A stretch of DNA of 64,000 nucleotides, from positions 620,001-684,000 of the forward strand of contig NZ_JBHRYJ010000001.1 in NCBI RefSeq assembly GCF_042648965.1, in the 5' to 3' direction. This DNA comes from Ferrovibrio xuzhouensis (GTDB lineage Bacteria > Pseudomonadota > Alphaproteobacteria > Ferrovibrionales > Ferrovibrionaceae). The notes below the pieces were generated by a model. It was given only the letters and a program-made list of their open reading frames with translations, was not told the origin of the DNA and made no database searches. Positions within the stretch are counted from its first letter, which is position 1; each line of letters starts with the position of its first letter. This document shows positions 47,204 through 56,109 of this stretch, piece by piece. Position numbers and translations under genes: made by a program.

Positions 47204-47581
47204 TCACGAGGTTTGCGCGGTTTGCCGCGGTGCCGTGTCGCCCACGCCGGCGCGCTCGAGTTCGCGGCCGATGCTGCCGGTCAGGAAACAGGCGTACATG
47301 CGGTAATCGGACACCAGCGACCAGAGGGGATAGCGGAAGGTGGCCGGGCGGTTCTTCTCGATGAAGAAATGCCCGATCCAGGCCGGGCCGTAACCGGCCA
47401 CCAGGCCGGCGCCCAGCCAGCCCCATTGGCCGGTCGCCACCAAGGCCGCGAGGCAGGCCAGCGCCGCCGTGCTGCCGGCATAATGCCAGGCGCGGGTCGT
47501 CGGTTTTTTGTGCTCGCGCAGGTAGTAGGGCCAAAAATCGCTGTACGACTCGATCCGATTGTCGGACAATGTGTCGGGCAT
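47204..47581 (-). CDS. DUF962 (Mpo1-like) membrane protein
   Basis: This 125-residue protein is a DUF962/Mpo1 family member. FWPYYLREHKKPTTRAWHYAGS, GYGPAWIGHFFIEKNRPATF and LWSLVSDYRMYACF are the family hallmarks, with conserved histidines that in yeast Mpo1 bind iron for 2-hydroxy fatty acid dioxygenation. Two or three membrane helices are visible. The start MPDTLSD at 47581 follows a GGAG site and excludes a short extension. Confidence 0.88.
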   Translation of the reverse strand: MPDTLSDNRIESYSDFWPYYLREHKKPTTRAWHYAGSTAALACLAALVATGQWGWLGAGLVAGYGPAWIGHFFIEKNRPATFRYPLWSLVSDYRMYACFLTGSIGRELERAGVGDTAPRQTAQTS

Positions 47582-47681
47582 GGTGGTCCCTCCGGCTGGT
47601 TGGCCGGGGCCATCATACGCCCGTAAAATGCGGAAATCCAAGAGAAACCGGCTCTGCCGGGCGGATGCTCATAGTTTCATC

Positions 47682-47710
47682 TTGACGTTTACGTAAACGT
47701 AAACTAAGAG
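47682..47710 (+). promoter_or_regulatory. Promoter with 16-bp palindromic MerR operator
   Basis: ACGTTTACGTAAACGT (47685-47700) is a perfect 16-bp palindrome. A -35-like TTGACG (47682-47687) overlaps its left edge, and TAAGAG (47705-47710) follows at 17-bp spacing, so the palindrome fills the promoter spacer. MerR regulators bind exactly there. The sequence resembles the LiuR consensus as I recall it. It lies 41 bp upstream of the MerR gene. Confidence 0.75.
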
Positions 47711-47750
47711 TCGCCGCCAAGAAACAGAGCCTGACTGAGGGAGGCTAACC

Positions 47751-48203
47751 GTGTCGGACAAGACCTACACGATCACTGAACTGGCGCATGAATACGACGT
47801 CACCCCGCGCGCCATCCGTTTCTATGAAGACAAGGGCCTGCTGCATCCGTCCCGCCAGGGCATGATGCGTGTCTACGCCCGCCGCGACCGCGCCCGCCTG
47901 CAGCTGATCCTACGCGGCAAACGGCTCGGCTTCAGCCTCGCGGAAATCCGCGAGATGATCGACCTTTATGATGTCGGCGATGGCCGGGTCGAGCAGATGA
48001 AGCTGACGCTCAAGCGCTCGCAGGAGCGCCTGGCCGCGCTGGAGCTGCAGAAACGCGACATCGACGACGCCATTCTGCAGCTGAAGCACGACGTGCGCAT
48101 CATCGACGAGTTCCTGAAGGTGAAAGAGCGCAGCCGCGAGGCGCCGAGCTTCAAGGAATTCATCCAGGGCCGCGTCGGCCAGCTCGCCGAGGTCGCCGAA
48201 TAA
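47751..48203 (+). CDS. MerR family regulator (LiuR-like)
   Basis: This 150-residue protein has a MerR helix-turn-helix (YTITELAHEYDVTPRAIRFYEDKGLL, about 6-31), the wing and a coiled-coil dimerisation helix with no metal-binding cysteines. Such members (LiuR-like) respond to acyl-CoAs or related effectors and control branched-chain amino-acid and fatty-acid degradation. The start is a GTG at 47751 after GGGAGG. Its own promoter carries a palindrome that should be its operator, and the beta-oxidation genes follow on the same strand. Confidence 0.92.
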   Translation: MSDKTYTITELAHEYDVTPRAIRFYEDKGLLHPSRQGMMRVYARRDRARLQLILRGKRLGFSLAEIREMIDLYDVGDGRVEQMKLTLKRSQERLAALELQKRDIDDAILQLKHDVRIIDEFLKVKERSREAPSFKEFIQGRVGQLAEVAE

Positions 48204-48302
48204 GTCGCGGCGGGGCCCTGTCCCGCCCCGCCCCGTCCGCTATCTACTGCCGTTCAAGCAAGCAACGAACAGTCCTGTCCGTCCGCCGAAGGAGACGCCG
48301 TC

Positions 48303-49442
48303 ATGATGCGCAACGTGGTGATCGCTGGTTATGCCCGCTCGCCGTTCACTCTGGCCCGCAAGGGCGCCCTGACCAAGGTGCGCCCCGATGACCTGACCGC
48401 CCAGGTCATCAAGGCGCTGGTGGAACGCACGGGCGTCGACCCGAAAGCCATCGAGGATGTCATCGTCGGCTGCGCCTTCCCGGAGGGCGAGCAGGGCCTG
48501 AACGTCGCCCGCCTGATCAGCTTCCTCGCCGGCCTGCCGCAGGAGGCCGCCGGCACCACGGTGAACCGCTTCTGCGGTTCGTCGATGCAGTCGATCCACC
48601 AGGCCGCCGGCGCCATCCAGATGAATGCCGGCGAGGCCTTCATCTGCGCCGGCGTCGAGAGCATGACCCGCATCCCCATGGGCGGCTTCAACACCCTGCC
48701 GAACCCCAGGCTGCTGAAGGATTACCCGCAGGCCTATGTCTCCATGGGCATCACGGCGGAAAATCTCGCCAACAAATACGGCATCGACCGCAAGGCCCAG
48801 GAGCAGATGGCGGTCGACAGCCATGCCAAGGCCGCCGCCGCGCAGAAGGCCGGCAAGCTGAAGGACGAGATCGTCGCCATCGTCGACGGCAACAGCCGCG
48901 TCGAGGAAGACGGCTGCATCCGCGCCGACACCTCGGCTGAAGGCCTCGCCGGGCTGAAGCCGGCGTTCGACGAGCAGGGCTCGGTCACCGCCGGCACCTC
49001 CTCGCCGCTGACCGACGGCGCCTCGGCGACGCTCGTCTGCTCGGAGGATTTCGCCAAGGCCCATGGCCTGAAGCCGCTGGCCCGCATCAAGGCGGTGGCG
49101 GTGGCCGGCTGCGCACCGGAACTGATGGGCATCGGCCCGGTGCCGGCGACCAGGAAGGCGCTGGAGCGCGCCGGCCTCAAGCTGCAGGACATCGACATCA
49201 TCGAACTGAACGAGGCCTTTGCAGCCCAGACGCTGGCCTGCGTCAAACAGGCCGATTACGACATGTCGAAGGTCAACCTCGATGGCGGCGCCATCGCGCT
49301 CGGCCATCCGATGGGCGCCACCGGCGCGCGCATCACCGGCAAGGCAGCATCGCTGCTGCAGCGCGAGGGCAAGCAGTTCGCGCTGGCCACCCAGTGCATC
49401 GGCGGCGGCCAGGGCATCGCCACCGTTCTCGAAGCCGTCTGA
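48303..49442 (+). CDS. Thiolase (acetyl-CoA acyltransferase)
   Basis: This 379-residue enzyme cleaves 3-ketoacyl-CoA to acetyl-CoA and shortened acyl-CoA. The nucleophile is C91 in NRFCGSSMQ, the base histidine is in ALGHPMGATGAR and the second cysteine in ATQCIGGGQG. Two adjacent ATGs (48303, 48306) give the same reading frame. A ribosome-binding site GAAGGAG precedes it. It is 16 bp upstream of a dehydrogenase-hydratase fusion and so begins the beta-oxidation block. Confidence 0.93.
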   Translation: MMRNVVIAGYARSPFTLARKGALTKVRPDDLTAQVIKALVERTGVDPKAIEDVIVGCAFPEGEQGLNVARLISFLAGLPQEAAGTTVNRFCGSSMQSIHQAAGAIQMNAGEAFICAGVESMTRIPMGGFNTLPNPRLLKDYPQAYVSMGITAENLANKYGIDRKAQEQMAVDSHAKAAAAQKAGKLKDEIVAIVDGNSRVEEDGCIRADTSAEGLAGLKPAFDEQGSVTAGTSSPLTDGASATLVCSEDFAKAHGLKPLARIKAVAVAGCAPELMGIGPVPATRKALERAGLKLQDIDIIELNEAFAAQTLACVKQADYDMSKVNLDGGAIALGHPMGATGARITGKAASLLQREGKQFALATQCIGGGQGIATVLEAV

Positions 49443-49458
49443 GCCGGGGTATCCGACC

Positions 49459-51792
49459 ATGACCGAAATCAAGAAAGTCGCGGTGATCGGCTCCGGCGTG
49501 ATGGGGTCCGGCATCGCCGCCCATGTCGCCAATGCCGGCATCCCAGTGATCCTGCTCGACATCGTGCCCCCCAATGTCGGAGTGGGGGGTGCCAACGACC
49601 GTTCGGCGCTCGCCAAGGGCGCCATCGAACGGATGCTGAAGACCAAGCCGGCGCCCTTCATGCATGCGCGGGTCGCCAAGCTGGTCACGCCGGGCAATCT
49701 GGAAGACGACCTCGACAAGCTGGCCGATGTCGACTGGATCTGCGAGGCGATCATCGAGAATGTCGACCTCAAGCGGAAGCTCTATGCCACGCTGGAGCAA
49801 AAGCGCAAAAAGGGCTCGATCGTCACGTCGAACACCTCGACGATCCCGCTCGACCTGCTGACCGAGGGCCTGCCGGACAGCTTCGCCGCCGATTTCGCCG
49901 TCACCCACTTCTTCAACCCGCCGCGCTACATGCGGCTGTTCGAGCTGGTGAAGGGCCCGAAGACCAAACCCGCGACCATCGATGCGCTGCGCCGTTTCGG
50001 CGACGTCAGGCTCGGCAAGGAGGTGGTCGACTGCAAGGACCGCCCGGGTTTCATCGCCAACCGCATCGGCATCTACTGGTCGACGGTCGCCACCGCGCTG
50101 GCCTATGACCTCGGCCTGACCGTCGAGGAGGCCGACAGCATCGTCGGCCGGCCGATGGGCGTGCCGAAGACCGGCATTTTCGGTCTTGCCGACCTCACCG
50201 GCATCGACCTCGGCCCCTATGTGGTCGGCTCGATGCTCAAGACCCTGCCGAAGACCGATGCACTGCACCAGTTCTACAAGGCGGACCATCCGCTGAACGC
50301 CCTGATGCAGAAGATGATCAAGGACGGCTATACCGGCCGCAAGGGCAAGGGCGGCTTCTACCGCGCCCGCGGCAAGGAAGCCCTCGATCTGAAGACCGGC
50401 GACTACCGCGCCACCCAGCGTGCCAGTCTCGGCTCGGCCAGGGCAGCCAAGGCCGGCCTGCGCGCGCTGGTCGACTTCGACGACAAGGGCGGCCAGTATG
50501 CCTGGGGCGTGCTCAGCCGCGTGCTGTCCTATGCCGCCGACCTGGTGCCGGAAATCGCCGACGACATCCTCGCCGTCGATACCGCGATGAAAACGGGCTA
50601 CGCCTGGAAATACGGGCCGTTCCAGCAGATCGACCAGCTCGGCACCCAGTGGTTCGCCGACAAGCTGAAGGCGTCCGGCCTGCCGGTGCCGAAGATGGTG
50701 GAAATCGCCAAGGGCCGTCCCTTCTACAAGGAAGAGGGCGACAAGGCCTATCGCCTGATGCCGTCAGGCGACTATGCCGAAATCGCCGTCGCGGCCGATG
50801 CCTGGGCGCTGGCCGACAAGAAGCGCGGCAAGCAGCCGATCGCCTCGAACCGCGGCGCCAGCCTGTGGGACATCGGCGACGGCGTCGTCTGCCTCGAACT
50901 GCATACCAAGATGAACGCGGTCGACGCCGACATCATCAGTATGGTCAAGGAAGCCGCCAAGATCGACAAGAAGGGCTTCAAGGCCCTGATCATCGGCGGC
51001 GACTACGACAATTTCTCGGTCGGCGCCAATGTCGGCATCGCGCTGTTCCAGGCCAATATCGCCATGTGGCCCGCCATCGAGCAGGGCATCAGCGAAGGCC
51101 AGGATGCCTATATGAAGCTGAAATACGCCCCCTTCCCCGTCGTCGCGGCGGTGGCGGGCATGGCGCTCGGCGGCGGCTGCGAGATCGCCCTGCATTCCTC
51201 GGCGATCCAGGCCCATGCCGAAAGCTACATGGGCCTCGTCGAGGTCGGCGTCGGCGTCATCCCCGGCTGGGGCGGCTGCAAGGAGCTGACCACGCGCGCG
51301 ATTCTCAACAAGCGGCGCCCCGGCGGCCCGATGCCGGCGCTGGCCCAGGTATTCGAGGCGATTTCGACGGCCAAGGTCTCGACCTCGGCCATGGAAGCCC
51401 GCGACATGCTGATCCTGCGCGACGGCGACGGCATCACCATGAACCGCCGCCGCCTGCTGGCCGATGCCAAGGCGAAGGCGCTGGAACTGGCCAAGGACTA
51501 CCAGGTGCCGAAGCCGGTCGAGATCAACCTGCCCGGCCCGACGGCGAAGGCCGCCATGGAACTGGCCGTACAGGGCTTCCACCAGCAGGGCAAGGCGACC
51601 AAGCACGATGTCGTCGTCTCGCTGGCGCTGGCCAACGTGGTGTCGGGCGGCAAGACCGACATCACCGAGCCGGTGACCGAGAAGAAGCTGCTGGAACTCG
51701 AGCGCGAGAATTTCATGGCGCTGATCAAGACCAATGCGACGCTCGACCGCATCGAGCACATGCTGACCAAAGGCAAACCCCTGCGCAACTGA
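49459..51792 (+). CDS. 3-hydroxyacyl-CoA dehydrogenase/enoyl-CoA hydratase (FadN-type order)
   Basis: This 777-residue fusion has the dehydrogenase first and the hydratase last. The NAD motif is VAVIGSGVMGSGIA (about 7-20) and the catalytic region FAVTHFFNPPRYM follows. GKGGFYR ends the first half. The crotonase part begins near 470, with GMALGGGCEIAL and LVEVGVGVIPGWGG carrying the two catalytic glutamates. This order matches FadN-like proteins of Bacillus, opposite to FadB/FadJ. It is tightly packed between a thiolase and an acyl-CoA dehydrogenase. Confidence 0.92.
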   Translation: MTEIKKVAVIGSGVMGSGIAAHVANAGIPVILLDIVPPNVGVGGANDRSALAKGAIERMLKTKPAPFMHARVAKLVTPGNLEDDLDKLADVDWICEAIIENVDLKRKLYATLEQKRKKGSIVTSNTSTIPLDLLTEGLPDSFAADFAVTHFFNPPRYMRLFELVKGPKTKPATIDALRRFGDVRLGKEVVDCKDRPGFIANRIGIYWSTVATALAYDLGLTVEEADSIVGRPMGVPKTGIFGLADLTGIDLGPYVVGSMLKTLPKTDALHQFYKADHPLNALMQKMIKDGYTGRKGKGGFYRARGKEALDLKTGDYRATQRASLGSARAAKAGLRALVDFDDKGGQYAWGVLSRVLSYAADLVPEIADDILAVDTAMKTGYAWKYGPFQQIDQLGTQWFADKLKASGLPVPKMVEIAKGRPFYKEEGDKAYRLMPSGDYAEIAVAADAWALADKKRGKQPIASNRGASLWDIGDGVVCLELHTKMNAVDADIISMVKEAAKIDKKGFKALIIGGDYDNFSVGANVGIALFQANIAMWPAIEQGISEGQDAYMKLKYAPFPVVAAVAGMALGGGCEIALHSSAIQAHAESYMGLVEVGVGVIPGWGGCKELTTRAILNKRRPGGPMPALAQVFEAISTAKVSTSAMEARDMLILRDGDGITMNRRRLLADAKAKALELAKDYQVPKPVEINLPGPTAKAAMELAVQGFHQQGKATKHDVVVSLALANVVSGGKTDITEPVTEKKLLELERENFMALIKTNATLDRIEHMLTKGKPLRN

Positions 51793-51831
51793 CGCCAGGG
51801 CCAAGTAGGAAAGTTTGCAGGGAGACAGGCC

Positions 51832-53625
51832 ATGCCGAGCTATACCGCACCGATCAAGGACTTCCAGTTCGTGCTGCATGACGTGCTGCAGATGGAAAAG
51901 CTGAGCAACCAGCTCGGCTTCACCGATGCCAGCCGTGACGTCATCGACGCGGTGCTGGAAGAAGGCGGCAAGTTCATGAGCGCGGTGACCGCCCCGCTCA
52001 ACCAGAGCGGTGACCAGGAAGGCTGCCACTGGGACAACGGCGTGGTCACCACGCCGAAGGGCTTCAAGGAAGCCTACCAGCAGTATTGCGAGGCCGGCTG
52101 GGGCGGCCTGACCGCGGAAGAGAAATACGGCGGCCAGGGCCTGCCGCATGTGCTGGGCATCGCCATGGCGGAAATCCAGTCCGCTGCCAACATGGCCTTT
52201 GCCATGTATCCCGGCCTGACCCACGGCGCCTACGAGGCCCTGCTGCGGCACGGCTCGGAAGAGCAGAAGGACATGTATCTGCCCAATATGGCGTCCGGCA
52301 AATGGACCGGCACCATGAACCTGACCGAGCCGCATTGCGGCACGGATCTCGGCCTGATGCGCACCAAGGCCGAGCCGCAGGCCGATGGCAGCTACCTAAT
52401 CTCCGGCACCAAGATCTTCATCTCGGCCGGCGAGCATGACCTGGCAGAGAACATCATCCATCTGGTGCTGGCCAAGATTCCCGGCGGTCCGGAAGGCATC
52501 AAGGGCGTCAGCCTGTTCGTGGTGCCGAAATTCCTGGTCAACCCGGACGGCAGCCTCGGTGCCCGCAACGGCGTGTCCTGCGGCTCGATCGAGCACAAGA
52601 TGGGCATCCATGCCAACTCGACCTGCGTGCTGAACTACGACAGCGCCAAAGGCTGGCTGGTCGGCCAGATGCACAAGGGCATGCAGGCGATGTTCGTGAT
52701 GATGAACGCCGCCCGTCTCGGCGTCGGCGTGCAGGGTCTCAGCCAGGCCGAGGTCGCCTACCAGAACGCGCTGACCTATGCCAATGACCGGCTGCAGGGC
52801 CGCTCGATCACCGGCACCAAGGTGCCGGACAAGCCCGCCGACCCGATCATCGTGCACCCGGACATCCGGCGCATGCTGATGACCATGAAGGCGTTTACCG
52901 AGGGCAGCCGCGCGCTGGCGCTGTGGACCGGCATCGAGCTCGATGTCGCCGCCAAGCATCCCGATGCCGAGCGCCGCCAGGAGGCCGACGACCTCGTCGC
53001 CTTCCTGACCCCGATGGTCAAGGCCTATATGACTGACTACGGCTACCAGTGCGCCACCATGGCGCAGCAGGTCTACGGCGGCCACGGCTATATCCAGGAA
53101 TGGGGCATGGAGCAGTTCGTGCGCGATGCCCGCATCGCCATGATCTACGAAGGCGCCAACGGCATCCAGGCGCTCGACCTCGTCGGCCGCAAGCTGCCGA
53201 CCGGCATCGGCCGGCTGGCGCGGCGCTTCTTCCATCCGGTGTCGACCTTCATCGAAGACAACATGATGGATGCCGCCATCGGCAAGGACTACGTGATGCC
53301 GCTGGCCAAGGCCTTTGCCCGCCTGCAGACCGCCACCGCGGTGATCAGCGAGCGCGGCATGAAGAACCCCGATGAGGCCGGTGCCGCCTCGTGGGATTAC
53401 CTGAACCTGTTCGCGCTGGTCGCGCTCGGCTTCATGTGGGCCAAGATGGCCAAGGTGGCCAAGGTGAAGCTCGCCGAGGGCGCCGACGACAAGGACTTCT
53501 ACGAGACCAAGCTGGTCACCGCCCGCTTCTTCATGGACCGCATGCTGCCCGACACATCCGCGCAGCTCGCCAAGATCCAGGCCGGCGCCGAAAGCACCAT
53601 GATGCTGAAGGCGGCCAATTTCTGA
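51832..53625 (+). CDS. Acyl-CoA dehydrogenase (large, DmdC-type)
   Basis: This 597-residue protein is a long acyl-CoA dehydrogenase with a C-terminal extra domain, as in DmdC-type (3-methylmercaptopropionyl-CoA) and related enzymes. NLTEPHCGTDLGLMRT and ISGTKIFISAGEHD are core motifs. The catalytic glutamate is in MIYEGANGIQ. A helical extension of about 150 residues follows GRKLPTGIG. The exact chain specificity cannot be read from sequence. A strong GGGAGACAGGCC site supports the ATG at 51832. Confidence 0.92.
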   Translation: MPSYTAPIKDFQFVLHDVLQMEKLSNQLGFTDASRDVIDAVLEEGGKFMSAVTAPLNQSGDQEGCHWDNGVVTTPKGFKEAYQQYCEAGWGGLTAEEKYGGQGLPHVLGIAMAEIQSAANMAFAMYPGLTHGAYEALLRHGSEEQKDMYLPNMASGKWTGTMNLTEPHCGTDLGLMRTKAEPQADGSYLISGTKIFISAGEHDLAENIIHLVLAKIPGGPEGIKGVSLFVVPKFLVNPDGSLGARNGVSCGSIEHKMGIHANSTCVLNYDSAKGWLVGQMHKGMQAMFVMMNAARLGVGVQGLSQAEVAYQNALTYANDRLQGRSITGTKVPDKPADPIIVHPDIRRMLMTMKAFTEGSRALALWTGIELDVAAKHPDAERRQEADDLVAFLTPMVKAYMTDYGYQCATMAQQVYGGHGYIQEWGMEQFVRDARIAMIYEGANGIQALDLVGRKLPTGIGRLARRFFHPVSTFIEDNMMDAAIGKDYVMPLAKAFARLQTATAVISERGMKNPDEAGAASWDYLNLFALVALGFMWAKMAKVAKVKLAEGADDKDFYETKLVTARFFMDRMLPDTSAQLAKIQAGAESTMMLKAANF

Positions 53626-53635
53626 CCCAAAAAGG

Positions 53636-53669
53636 GCCGCGCCACTCTTCACAAGAAAGGGGGCGCGGC
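53636..53669 (+). terminator. Hairpin between two acyl-CoA dehydrogenase genes
   Basis: GCCGCGCC (53636-53643) pairs with GGCGCGGC (53662-53669) over an 18-nt loop, 10 bp after the first acyl-CoA dehydrogenase stop. No T tract follows, so it may be a partial attenuator or mRNA-stability structure inside the operon. Confidence 0.4.
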
Positions 53670-53695
53670 ACGTCTACGGAGGAAACGAAAAGACC

Positions 53696-54844
53696 ATGAC
53701 CGAATTCGGCATCCCGCGGAGCGTCTATTCCGAAGACCACCTGATGTTCCGCGACGCCGCGCGCAAGTTCTTCGAGCGCGAGGTCGTCCCCCATCATGCC
53801 AAGTGGGAAGAGGACGGCGTGGTGCCGCGCGAGGTCTGGCGCAAGGCCGGTGCGGCCGGCTTCCTCTGCCCGACCATGCCGGAGGAATACGGCGGCTCCG
53901 GCGTCGACCGCGCCTATTCGGCGATCCTGATGGAGGAGCAGGCCTATACCGGCTGCACCGGCCCGGGCTTTTCGCTGCATTCCGACATCGTCGCGCCCTA
54001 CCTGCTGCATTACGGCAGCGAGGCGCAGAAGCAGAAGTGGCTGCCCAAGATGGCCAGCGGCGAGGTGATCGGCGCCATCGCCATGACCGAGCCCGGCGGT
54101 GGCTCCGACCTGCAGGCGGTGAAGACCACCGCGATCCGCGACGGCAACGAATTCGTCATCAACGGCCAGAAGACCTTCATCACCAACGGCCAGAACGCCG
54201 ACCTGGTGATCGTGGTGACCAAGACCGACCCCAAACAGGGCGCCAAGGGCACCAGCCTGTTCCTGGTCGAGGCCGGCCGCGAGGGCTTCACCAAGGGCCG
54301 CAATCTCGAAAAACTCGGCATGAAGGCGCAGGACACCTCCGAACTGTTCTTTGCCGACGTGCGCGTGCCGCCGGAGAACATGCTGGGCGGCGAGGGCCAA
54401 GGCTTCTTCTACCTGATGCAGGAACTGGCCTGGGAGCGGCTGCAGATCGCCATCATGGCCGTCGCCGGCTGCGAGGCGGCGCTGAAATGGACCACCGACT
54501 ATGTCCGTGAGCGCAAGGCCTTCGGCAAGGCGGTGATCGACTTCCAGAACACCAAATTCGAGCTGGCCGAGATAAAGACCGAGACCCAGATTGCCCGGGT
54601 CTTCGTCGACAAATGCATCGAGCTGGTGGTCGAGAAGAAGCTCGACGTCGCCACCGCGGCGATGGCGAAATACTGGTGCAGCGACCTGCAATGCAAGGTC
54701 CTCGACCGCTGCCTGCAGCTGTTCGGCGGCTACGGCTTCATGTGGGAATACCCGATCACCCGCGCCTATGCCGATGCCCGCGTGCAGCGCATTTACGGCG
54801 GCACCAACGAGATCATGAAGGAACTGATCAGCCGCACATTGTGA
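53696..54844 (+). CDS. Acyl-CoA dehydrogenase (LCAD/IVD-type catalytic site)
   Basis: This 382-residue protein is a standard acyl-CoA dehydrogenase. The motifs AMTEPGGGSDLQAV and FITNGQNADLVIV are intact. The usual C-terminal Glu in (Y)EGT is Gly (RIYGGTNEIM), while ELAWERLQIA supplies the alternative glutamate, as in long-chain and isovaleryl-CoA dehydrogenases. It likely acts on long or branched chains. The gene follows a GGAGG site and is 71 bp after the previous dehydrogenase. Confidence 0.92.
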   Translation: MTEFGIPRSVYSEDHLMFRDAARKFFEREVVPHHAKWEEDGVVPREVWRKAGAAGFLCPTMPEEYGGSGVDRAYSAILMEEQAYTGCTGPGFSLHSDIVAPYLLHYGSEAQKQKWLPKMASGEVIGAIAMTEPGGGSDLQAVKTTAIRDGNEFVINGQKTFITNGQNADLVIVVTKTDPKQGAKGTSLFLVEAGREGFTKGRNLEKLGMKAQDTSELFFADVRVPPENMLGGEGQGFFYLMQELAWERLQIAIMAVAGCEAALKWTTDYVRERKAFGKAVIDFQNTKFELAEIKTETQIARVFVDKCIELVVEKKLDVATAAMAKYWCSDLQCKVLDRCLQLFGGYGFMWEYPITRAYADARVQRIYGGTNEIMKELISRTL

Positions 54845-54874
54845 GGCTGACCCGATGCCAAGGGAGAAACGACC

Positions 54875-56083
54875 ATGACCGAAGCCTTTATCTACGATGC
54901 CGTGCGCACGCCGCGCGGCAAGGGCCGCGCCAGCGGTGCCCTGCATGAGGTCACCCCGATGCGGCTGGCCACCACCGCGCTGGAAGCCGTGCGCGACCGC
55001 AACGAGCTTGACACCTCGCTGGTGGACGATGTGGTGCTGGGCTGCGTGATGCCGGTCGGCGAACAGGGCGCCGATATCGCCCGCGTCGCCGTGATCCAGT
55101 CGGGCTATGCCGAGACCACCGCCGGGGTGCAGGTCAACCGCTTCTGTGCCTCGGGGCTGGAAGCCTGCAACATGGCCGCCGCCCAGGTGATGTCGGGCCA
55201 GTCGCAGATGGCGATCGGCGGCGGCGTCGAGAGCATGAGCCGGGTACCGATGGGCGCTGACGGCGGCGCCTGGTCGACCGACCCGGCGGTCGCGCTGCCG
55301 ACCTATTTCGTGCCCCAGGGCATCTCGGCCGACCTGATCGCCACCAAATACGGCTTCTCCCGCGACGACGTCGATGCTTACGCCGTCGAGAGCCAGAAAC
55401 GCGCCAAACGCTCGTGGGACGAGGGCCGCTTCTCGAAGTCGATCATCGCCGTGAAAGACATCAACGGCCTGACCGTGCTGGACCGCGACGAGCATATGCG
55501 GCCCGACACCACCATGCAGACCCTGGCTGCGCTCGATCCGTCCTTTGGCGTCATGGGCGAACAGTTCGGCTTCGATTCGGTGGCCACCCAGCGCTACCCG
55601 GAGGTCGAGCGTATCGAGCATGTCCACCATGCCGGCAATTCGTCCGGCATCGTCGACGGCGCCGCCGCGGTCCTGATCGGCAATGCCGAGGCCGGTAAGC
55701 GCGCCGGCCTCAGGCCGCGCGCCCGCATCCGCAGCTTTGCCTCGATCGGTTCCGAGCCGACCATCATGCTGACCGGCCCGAGCTTTGCCGCCGAAAAGGC
55801 GCTGAAGAACGCCGGCATGAAACCGTCCGACATCGATCTCTGGGAACTCAACGAGGCCTTCGCTTCCGTCGTCCTGCGCTTCATGCAGGCGTTGAACATC
55901 CCGCACGACAGGATCAACGTGAACGGCGGCGCCATCGCGCTCGGCCATCCGCTCGGCGCCACCGGGGCGATGATCCTCGGCACCATGGTCGACGAGCTGG
56001 AGCGCAGCGGCAAGAGCACGGCACTAATCACGCTCTGTGTCGGCGCCGGCATGGGCACCGCCACCATCATCGAGCGCGTCTGA
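54875..56083 (+). CDS. Acetyl-CoA C-acetyltransferase (second thiolase)
   Basis: This 402-residue thiolase has its nucleophile at C91 (NRFCASGLE), the base histidine in ALGHPLGATGAM and the second cysteine in TLCVGAGMGT. It is more like trifunctional FadA than the upstream thiolase. It lies 31 bp after the acyl-CoA dehydrogenase and 26 bp before a hydratase-dehydrogenase fusion, which looks like a FadAJ pair. Confidence 0.94.
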   Translation: MTEAFIYDAVRTPRGKGRASGALHEVTPMRLATTALEAVRDRNELDTSLVDDVVLGCVMPVGEQGADIARVAVIQSGYAETTAGVQVNRFCASGLEACNMAAAQVMSGQSQMAIGGGVESMSRVPMGADGGAWSTDPAVALPTYFVPQGISADLIATKYGFSRDDVDAYAVESQKRAKRSWDEGRFSKSIIAVKDINGLTVLDRDEHMRPDTTMQTLAALDPSFGVMGEQFGFDSVATQRYPEVERIEHVHHAGNSSGIVDGAAAVLIGNAEAGKRAGLRPRARIRSFASIGSEPTIMLTGPSFAAEKALKNAGMKPSDIDLWELNEAFASVVLRFMQALNIPHDRINVNGGAIALGHPLGATGAMILGTMVDELERSGKSTALITLCVGAGMGTATIIERV

Positions 56084-56109
56084 GCGCCGCAGCAGGATCG
56101 GGTAGCGAC

